Origin: Thermoplasmata archaeon
Lineage (GTDB): Archaea > Thermoplasmatota > Thermoplasmata > Thermoplasmatales > Thermoplasmataceae
NCBI GenBank assembly: GCA_021797955.1
Contig: JAJZYV010000018.1
Coordinates: 1-11,848, forward strand
Direction of reading: 5' to 3'
Length of the DNA stretch: 11,848 bases
Position 1 is the stretch's first letter, and every line of letters starts with the position of its first letter. Made by a program: the position numbers and the translations under genes. Shown here piece after piece: positions 7,024 to 11,848 of the stretch. The notes beneath the pieces were generated by a model, which worked only from the letters and a program-made list of their open reading frames with translations, was not told the origin of the DNA and made no database searches.

Positions 7024-7281
7024 TTGGGATCATATGCTGGAAACCTTGGAATTTACTATGGTGAAAATAGACAAATTCCAGAGGAATAATGGACTGGAAT
7101 TAGACGGGATTTAGACACGTTATAGACAGCTATCAGACAGCAAAGATTTGAATTCTGTAGATATGCAGATAGAAGAGGTGGAGATCATAATTATGTTAGT
7201 GGAATTGTCTGTTTTGTCGATAAATATAATTTGCATCCCCTTTTAAGATTACAACTATCTTTAGTTCTTAAATCATTTTAA
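7024..7281 (+). pseudogene. Plus-strand coding remnant with two internal stops, family unknown
   Basis: One plus frame reads like protein: LGSYAGNLGIYYGENRQIPE, then a TAA at 7087-7089, WTGIRRDLDTL, a TAG at 7123-7125, then TAIRQQRFEFCRYADRRGGD and a further stretch ending KSF before TAA at 7279-7281. The last section is 51 codons with no stop. A second frame continues with FEEFLYLRLLTNMV just beyond. I cannot assign a family. The other five frames are worse, but support comes only from how protein-like the reading is, so this is tentative. Confidence 0.3.
7069..7145. repeat. Seven AGAC-like tetramers at exact 11-bp spacing
   Basis: AGAC or a one-base variant begins at 7069, 7080 (AGAG), 7091 (GGAC), 7102, 7113, 7124 and 7135, each exactly 11 bases apart, about one turn of the helix. 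The bases between are not conserved. It could be a regulator-binding array on one DNA face. It also lies inside the possible coding remnant above, so chance is a serious alternative. Confidence 0.3.
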
Positions 7282-7543
7282 TGCCAAAATTAATCCTCTA
7301 CTTCCTTTGAGGAATTTCTTTATTTACGACTCCTTACAAATATGGTGGAATCTGATTTAAGTATTTCATACTGTGTCACTTAAGCATAAATAACTAAAGT
7401 AGACGGTTGAAAAAGGCGAAGTCAATGGGAATTTTAATCGTTTAGGCAGTCCAAATATCTTTTGCATATACCAAGTTGACCTCGACCGTGCGAATCGGTG
7501 CAATATGAATCTTGACTGTCGGTATAAATACTGTAACACTGAG
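7282..7543. other. Spacer without a recognisable gene
   Basis: AT-rich DNA with short frames only. A plus-frame fragment (FEEFLYLRLLTNMVESDLSI) may extend the remnant before it. TATA-like sequences such as GGTATAAATAC near 7520 occur, but no gene starts at a fitting distance. I see no RNA gene here. Confidence 0.5.
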
Positions 7544-8227
7544 TTACTTCTTTTTTATCACGTTCCTTATGAGAGGGTCCCAGATTTCTGCCGTCTTATC
7601 CCACGAATAATTTTCAGCGAAGGTTCTACTTGATTTTTGCCATTGCTTAGGGTTACTTAAAATTGTTATCGCAGCATTTACAAATGATTCCCTGTCCATA
7701 TCCTTAATCTTTAAACCGTTTATACCGTTTTCAATCGTATTAACAACACCTGGAACTTCATATGCCACAGTTGGAGTACCACGGGCTGAAGCTTCAAGAA
7801 TAGAATATCCCCAACCTTCAGTTATAGATGTGTGAACATTGAGCCAATTTCTGGAAACTATAGAAGCTAATTCACATTCGCTTATTTTTCCAGTGAACAT
7901 TGTTTTATCTTATATATTTAAGGATTGAACTTTTGATTTTACATTATCTATTTCCGGACCTCTTCCAACAAAAGTGAATTCTACATCCGGAAGACGGTCG
8001 CTTATTTCTTTGAATATTAAAACGATTTCTAAGGGTCTTTTGTACCTTCGATATCCCCCGTAATATACTATAGATGGTTTCTTTGTTTTTTCCGAAAGAT
8101 TGTATTTCATTGAATCGACCCCTGGCGGATTTAGTAAAATATGGAAAACCACACAATTATCAAAGAAAACGACAAAAGAAAACGACATATCCAAACTACC
8201 ATTGATAAAACACATACTAACGTCCAA
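7544..8227 (-). pseudogene. GT4 glycosyltransferase pseudogene: N-terminal half lost, one in-frame stop
   Basis: Two minus-strand ORFs in one frame join across TAA at 7910-7912. The upstream part has HILLNPPGVD (the usual hinge before the donor domain), IVYYGGYRRYKRPLE and VEFTFVGRGPE. The downstream part has GKISECELASIVSRNWLNV, the E-x7-E motif in TEGWGYSILEASARGTPTV, and ends YSWDKTAEIWDPLIRNVIKK. Together they are the complete C-terminal donor-binding half of a GT4 enzyme. The first 25 or so codons of the frame (8227 to about 8155) no longer resemble the family, and the N-terminal acceptor domain is missing: the inverted repeat of the IS element starts 20 bases upstream. The lost half does not reappear beyond the IS, so insertion with deletion, or long decay, is likely. 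A functional split protein is improbable. Confidence 0.82.
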
Positions 8228-8247
8228 GCCGAGTTATTAAATTTGCG

Positions 8248-8267
8248 ATTTACTATAGACGTTTTCT
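8248..8267 (+). repeat. Left terminal inverted repeat of the IS element
   Basis: ATTTACTATAGACGTTTTCT, an exact reverse complement of 9402-9421. The match ends at position 8247 outside and 8268 inside. The true terminus may be a few bases inside the outer edge. Confidence 0.85.
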
Positions 8268-8392
8268 AAAAACTTCCGTTGATCACATCATCTTCTAGTT
8301 GTCACTTTTGGATATTTTCTCGTATTACTTTGGTCTGAATGACAGGTGTCGATGGTAGAACCTTTATTCATGCCTGTTTCATGTACATCACA

Positions 8393-9259
8393 ATGTCCTC
8401 ATTAAGAGATTTCAGCCTTCCGAAAATGTACGGTACGATCAGGAACCATGATATTCTCCCTGAGATAGATCAGTCAATTGACTTGGAACCAATGAGTCCC
8501 TTGAACAAAGCCTTGTGAAAAAGGGATTGTACAGCATAGCGGACGAAAAACTTCAGAAAGAACTGAACGATCGCATATCACTCCCAGCTTCTTTCACTAT
8601 TCGGCGAAGATTCGGGAAGTCCACACTCTCTTAACTTTCCGTAACGGAATCAACTAGTCTGAGATATGGAAACCTCCTGCATCACTGCAGATCATGGGAA
8701 GAAGAAATCTTCTGCTCCAGATATGCCTCAGCCATCGGATAGAGATATCCCTCAGGGTATAAAAGAAGCAGGAAGACATACCAAAGCTGTAAAAGGGGAG
8801 AAGAAACATCTCACGAGTGAGAGGCACTGGGAATAAAAGACAAGGAGATCAAAATATGGGGCATTCACACAGAAGGATGGAGGCAATTTCTTCGGGTACA
8901 AACTCCACTCCACATAGGGGTGGATGTTCCCTTGATCAGGAAGCTTATTATAACCACTGCATCTTTACATAATTCCTATTTAGTTTCCTACATTCCCCGA
9001 AATATCATGTTACAGCGACGGGGATATAAGGTGCACTATGCGTGGCATAAACGCAACAATGGACCGAGCATCTAGGAACGATGTAACCCACCAGATCATT
9101 CTTGTGCATTTTCGCGGGAATAAAATTAGCCCTTCTCGCCAACTTAATTTTGACCCGTGTTTTTACATGAACAGTGGTCTTAATTGTATGGTGTGGAGAA
9201 TGATTAAAAACATACATGAAAATGAAATGGACATGAAGGTAATTGCAAGGGGGGGATAG
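8393..9259 (+). pseudogene. IS5-family transposase, frameshifted and interrupted
   Basis: Pieces in shifting frames line up in order with an IS5 transposase of about 289 codons. From ATG 8393 the frame reads MSSLRDFSLPKMYGTIRNHD and stops at TGA 8516-8518. The next frame gives KGLYSIADEKLQKELNDRIS (the N-terminal domain preceding the catalytic core) and stops at 8632-8634. Then come FFGYKLHST (stop at 8915-8917) and, shifted, VDVPLIRKLIITTASLHNS, which together form the motif with the first catalytic Asp (codon 8923-8925). YSD at 9011-9019 holds the second Asp, followed by GYKV in another frame. RGINATMDRASRN begins the last segment, whose FDPCFYM has Asp (9152-9154) where the family has the catalytic Glu. 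At least three stops and several frame changes make it nonfunctional. Confidence 0.75.
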
Positions 9260-9401
9260 CGTAAGCTTTCGAAAATAAGAAGAAAATCAGGAAAAAGATG
9301 TGTAAAAATAAAGAATGAAATAGTGATTTCTCTATAAAACTGAATTGATTTGCTCAATTTCTCCTGAACACAAAAAAAATCTTTGAAAGCTGTCATTTAG
9401 A

Positions 9402-9421
9402 AGAAAACGTCTATAGTAAAT
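9402..9421 (-). repeat. Right terminal inverted repeat of the IS element
   Basis: AGAAAACGTCTATAGTAAAT, the exact reverse complement of 8248-8267. It ends 29 bases before the ATG at 9451, and its outer part (TCTATAGTAAAT) is itself TATA-like. Confidence 0.85.
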
Positions 9422-9430
9422 TCTATTAAT
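9422..9430 (+). promoter_or_regulatory. Candidate TATA box for the nucleotide-sugar operon
   Basis: TCTATTAAT is centred about 25 bases before the ATG at 9451, the spacing for a leaderless start. Alternatively the TATA-like end of the IS repeat (9410-9421) drives a short leader containing AAGGA at 9436-9440. Either way the promoter is at or inside the IS edge. Confidence 0.35.
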
Positions 9431-9450
9431 TAAAGAAGGATTGCAGTAAA

Positions 9451-10185
9451 ATGAAAGTAATAATACTAGCAGCGGGCTCTGGAAGCAGAATTAGACCTTT
9501 GTCCTATTACTTACCCAAAATACTTCTCCCCGTTAAAGGAATACCGGTTATTGATTACTTAACCCAAAACGTTCAAGATTTGAATCCCGACAAAATATAT
9601 ATTGTGGCAAGTGAGAACCTCGAAATCATAGAAAGATTTCTGGAAAAAACCGGAAAAGATAATATTAAGGTTGTTAGAGGACTCGGTTGGGAAACCGGGG
9701 GAGATTTATCGTTAGCTCTTGAACAGATAAATCTTGATGATGATTATATAGTTATGAATGGAGATATCGTAACAAACATAAATTTAAAGGAAACGTATGA
9801 ATTCCATAAAAGTATGGATTCATACCTGACAGCATCAGTTTTTGACATGGAAAATGAAGAAGCAAAAAGATTTGGGAGAATTCAGTTAGATGATAAGGGA
9901 AAAATTTCAAAATTTATGGAGAAATCAGTAACATCTCCAGATTCAAGATCTATTGTTAATTCGGGATTTTATATGCTTGACAAAAAACTAATCTATGAAC
10001 GTTCAAAATATCTTATTCCAAGAAGATTTAAACTTGAAACTGAGTTATTTCCTTTGTTAGCAAGTGAAGGAAAGATGTATGGATATATTTCTAAACTTGA
10101 TTATTGGTGGGATGTAGGAACAATTGAATCATATTTAAAGGCGGAAAATTACATGATTAATAGGAAAGGAGTGGTTGCACCATGA
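9451..10185 (+). CDS. Sugar-1-phosphate nucleotidyltransferase (NDP-sugar pyrophosphorylase)
   Basis: A 244-residue single-domain enzyme that would make an NDP-sugar from NTP and sugar-1-phosphate, in the cytoplasm. The signature loop LAAGSGSRIRPLS plus PKILLPVKGIPVIDY spans residues 6-36, with the catalytic Arg and Lys of the family. GD at 104-105 (VMNGDIV) binds metal and nucleotide, EK at 157-158 lies in FMEK, NSGFYML starts at 170, and YWWDVGTIESYLKA (218-231) closes the active site. It lacks the left-handed beta-helix of bifunctional versions. Nucleotide and sugar (glucose, mannose or other) cannot be fixed; context favours the substrate of the next enzyme, hence UDP-glucose-type chemistry. 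It is the first gene of the operon and overlaps the next by 4 bases (ATGA). Confidence 0.92.
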   Translation: MKVIILAAGSGSRIRPLSYYLPKILLPVKGIPVIDYLTQNVQDLNPDKIYIVASENLEIIERFLEKTGKDNIKVVRGLGWETGGDLSLALEQINLDDDYIVMNGDIVTNINLKETYEFHKSMDSYLTASVFDMENEEAKRFGRIQLDDKGKISKFMEKSVTSPDSRSIVNSGFYMLDKKLIYERSKYLIPRRFKLETELFPLLASEGKMYGYISKLDYWWDVGTIESYLKAENYMINRKGVVAP

Positions 10186-11480
10186 AGGAATTTTCAAAGG
10201 AGAAAGATGCAATAGCAGTAATTGGTATGGGATATGTTGGATTTCCTTTATCTTTGCTGTTGGCCAGAAGTTATAATGTGATTGGATTCGATGTGGATAA
10301 GACTAGAATTGATAAAATGAGAAATGGCATATCTCCAATTTCAGAAAATGGAATTGGAGATTTATTAAAAAATAGATCAATTAAGAAAAATATCAAATAT
10401 AGCTCGGAACCTGCCGATCTTGAAGGTGCTAGAATAAAGATAATTACAGTTGGGACGCCATATGATCTAAAAACTGATTACATAGATTATACACAACTTG
10501 ATTCAGCTTTAAATTTTTTAAATGGTAGATTGAACAATGGTGATATTGTGATTTTGAAATCGACTGTTCCTCCAGGTACAACAAATGGAATTGTCAGGAA
10601 AAAAATAGAGAGTTTTGGATTTAATGTACCTTTAGATATAGGTTTATGTTTTTCTCCGGAAAGGATGGTGGAAGGACAGGCAATAAGAGATTTTATGACA
10701 CTTCCAAAAATTATAGGTGCTTCAGACTTTGAAACTCTGAATATCTGCAGAGAAATTATTGGATCACTTGGGGGAAAGGCCATAGAAGTCTCATCCATAG
10801 AGACGGCAGAAATGATTAAAATGGTGGATAATTATTCAAGATATGTTTTCCTAGGATTAACAAATGAACTTGCTCTGGTATCTGAAAAAATAGGTGTGGA
10901 CATTCTGGAGCTTTTGAGGGCAGCTAAAGAAGATTATCCTAGAAATTCTGGTCTTCTTTTGCCCGGTCCAGGGGTTGGAGGCTCCTGTCTTAACAAAGAT
11001 CCTTACATATTGAGAGCACATATGAAAAAATTTGGACTTACTCTTCAAATGGTTGAGAGTGCCAAATCAGTAAATATGAATATGCCGAACCACATATGTG
11101 AAACTTTGCAGGAATTAGGAGGAAAAAGAAAAAGGCTAACGATATTGGGTATATCATTTAAAAGAGATACTGACGATACAAGATTCACTCCAGCATACCA
11201 AATTTATGATTATCTTACTGAGCACAATTATGAGGTAACTATGTCAGATCCATATGTAAAGGAAGATAAACTCAAGATCATTGATGATCTTTATTCTGCA
11301 TCAACAAAGTCAGATATTCTTTTGATTCTAACTGATCACTCAGAATATAAAAAAATAGAGCTGAAGAAATTGAAAGAAATTATGAACCATGAACCTTTGA
11401 TTTTTGACACTAGAGGGATTATTGACAGAAATGAAGCTAATATTAATGGCTTTGAATATCACGGATTGGGGAGATTGTGA
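10182..11480 (+). CDS. UDP-sugar 6-dehydrogenase family (UDP-glucose/GDP-mannose/UDP-HexNAc dehydrogenase)
   Basis: A 432-residue enzyme, normal in length, that would oxidise C6 of a nucleotide sugar twice, with NAD, to the uronic acid. The NAD-binding Rossmann domain starts with VIGMGYVGFPLSLLLA (14-29) and FDVDK. The middle contains STVPPGTT (127-134), FSPERMVEGQA (158-167) and MIKMVDNYSRYVFLGLTNEL (211-230) with K213 and N217. The catalytic cysteine is C269 in GPGVGGSCLNKDP. The C-terminal UDP-binding domain has ILGISFKRDTDDTRFTPA and MSDPYV, ending with LIFDTRGI. GGAG inside the preceding gene is placed to serve its ATG, and the genes overlap by ATGA. UDP-glucose and UDP-N-acetylmannosamine are both reasonable substrates; the decarboxylase-like neighbour makes UDP-glucose slightly more likely. 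Confidence 0.93.
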   Translation: MKEFSKEKDAIAVIGMGYVGFPLSLLLARSYNVIGFDVDKTRIDKMRNGISPISENGIGDLLKNRSIKKNIKYSSEPADLEGARIKIITVGTPYDLKTDYIDYTQLDSALNFLNGRLNNGDIVILKSTVPPGTTNGIVRKKIESFGFNVPLDIGLCFSPERMVEGQAIRDFMTLPKIIGASDFETLNICREIIGSLGGKAIEVSSIETAEMIKMVDNYSRYVFLGLTNELALVSEKIGVDILELLRAAKEDYPRNSGLLLPGPGVGGSCLNKDPYILRAHMKKFGLTLQMVESAKSVNMNMPNHICETLQELGGKRKRLTILGISFKRDTDDTRFTPAYQIYDYLTEHNYEVTMSDPYVKEDKLKIIDDLYSASTKSDILLILTDHSEYKKIELKKLKEIMNHEPLIFDTRGIIDRNEANINGFEYHGLGRL

Positions 11481-11848
11481 AAGCACTGATTGCCGGTGGT
11501 TCCGGATTTTTAGGATCGCATCTTGCAGAAAACCTTGTTAAGAAAAATTGGGAAATACACATTTTAGACAATTTGTCAAGTGGATTGAAAGAGAATTTAA
11601 CTTCAATTAAAAAGGAAATTCATTTCATCAATGAAGATGTAATTAAATATGAAACCAAAGAGAAGTTTGACTATGTTATTAATTTTGCCAGCAACGCCAG
11701 CAGAATGGAGTGGGAAAAATATCCTGTAGAAGTGGCCCTTTCCAATAGCATTGGGTCGAAAAAATTGATAGAAGTTTCCCGCAGATCGGAGGCCGTTTAC
11801 ATATATGCCTCTTCGTCTGAAGTGTATGGGAATCCAAACATAATTCCC
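11477..11848 (+). CDS. NAD-dependent nucleotide-sugar epimerase/decarboxylase (extended SDR), cut by window edge
   Basis: The frame starts at GTG 11477, overlaps the stop of the dehydrogenase by four bases (GTGA) and runs 124 codons to the window end; the full protein would be about 310 residues. The NAD motif GGSGFLGSH lies at residues 7-15, DNLSSG at 31-36, the NFASNAS strand at 69-75 and the active-site serine region YASSSEVYGNP at 110-120. The catalytic YxxxK lies beyond the window. NFASNASRMEWEKYPVEVAL with SSSEVYG is closest in my memory to UDP-glucuronate decarboxylases (UDP-xylose synthase), but 4-epimerases and 4,6-dehydratases share most of it. Behind a 6-dehydrogenase, either a uronate decarboxylase or a uronate epimerase makes sense. 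Confidence 0.9.
   Translation, partial: MKALIAGGSGFLGSHLAENLVKKNWEIHILDNLSSGLKENLTSIKKEIHFINEDVIKYETKEKFDYVINFASNASRMEWEKYPVEVALSNSIGSKKLIEVSRRSEAVYIYASSSEVYGNPNIIP

Larger units (their letters stand above)
8248..9421 (+). mobile_element. Dead IS5-type insertion sequence, about 1.17 kb
   Basis: The ends are a perfect 20-bp inverted repeat (8248-8267 and 9402-9421), and the interior holds a broken DDE transposase on the plus strand (8393-9259). Total length of 1174 bases is normal for IS5-family elements. No target-site duplication is seen in the flanks (GCG on the left, TCT on the right), fitting an old insertion whose left flank was later deleted. The left end abuts the truncated glycosyltransferase and the right end lies 29 bases from the start codon of the sugar nucleotidyltransferase. 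IS5 family assignment rests on transposase motifs read by eye. Confidence 0.8.

Noticed and set aside
7470..7515. Possible tRNA-like arms (ACCG...CGGT) in the spacer
   Set aside because: Only a 4-bp stem; no acceptor stem, no anticodon arm and no proper T-loop sequence on either strand.
9005..9396. Minus-strand ORFs at 9005-9217 and 9163-9396
   Set aside because: They lie opposite the transposase remnant and the IS end, and the plus-strand reading matches a known transposase pattern.
10487..11048. Minus-strand ORFs inside the dehydrogenase
   Set aside because: They are shadows of a well-supported gene with all its catalytic motifs.
1..11848. CRISPR array, rRNA or tRNA genes
   Set aside because: No regularly spaced long repeats and no RNA gene signature were seen on either strand.

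Overview
The window looks archaeal, most likely Thermoplasmatales or a close relative. The reasons are the AT-rich DNA, arginine coded mostly by AGA/AGG, frequent ATA isoleucine codons, GTG and TTG starts, a TATA-like box about 26 bases before a start codon with no room for a leader (6544-6550), and GGTG/GGAG Shine-Dalgarno sites on other genes. The lineage is an inference; no marker gene is present.

Layout. Positions 1-4726 hold four glycosyltransferases: a divergent pair of GT4-type enzymes (1-936 minus, cut by the window edge; 1085-2179 plus), a GT2-type enzyme (2351-3382 plus) and another GT4-like enzyme (3620-4726 plus). Each has its own AT-rich upstream region, so they look like single transcription units. 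Positions 4789-6521 (minus) are a tight three-gene set: a helix-turn-helix/coiled-coil protein, a small coiled-coil ORF and a 209-residue protein I do not recognise. The first two are in the same frame and are separated by one TAA codon.

Positions 6547-9421 are a decay zone. They contain a minus-strand coding remnant, a plus-strand remnant, the C-terminal half of a GT4 gene with one in-frame stop, and a dead IS5-type insertion sequence. The IS is bounded by a perfect 20-bp inverted repeat (8248-8267 and 9402-9421), and its transposase is broken by frameshifts and stops.

Positions 9451-11848 are an intact overlapping operon for nucleotide-sugar synthesis: a sugar-1-phosphate nucleotidyltransferase, a nucleotide-sugar 6-dehydrogenase, and the start of an NAD-dependent epimerase/decarboxylase that runs off the end. 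Together with the glycosyltransferases this is a surface-glycan locus (exopolysaccharide, lipoglycan or protein glycosylation). The operon would activate a sugar, oxidise it to a uronic acid and convert it further; the glycosyltransferases would use such donors. The decay zone and unknown cassette fit the turnover typical of such loci.
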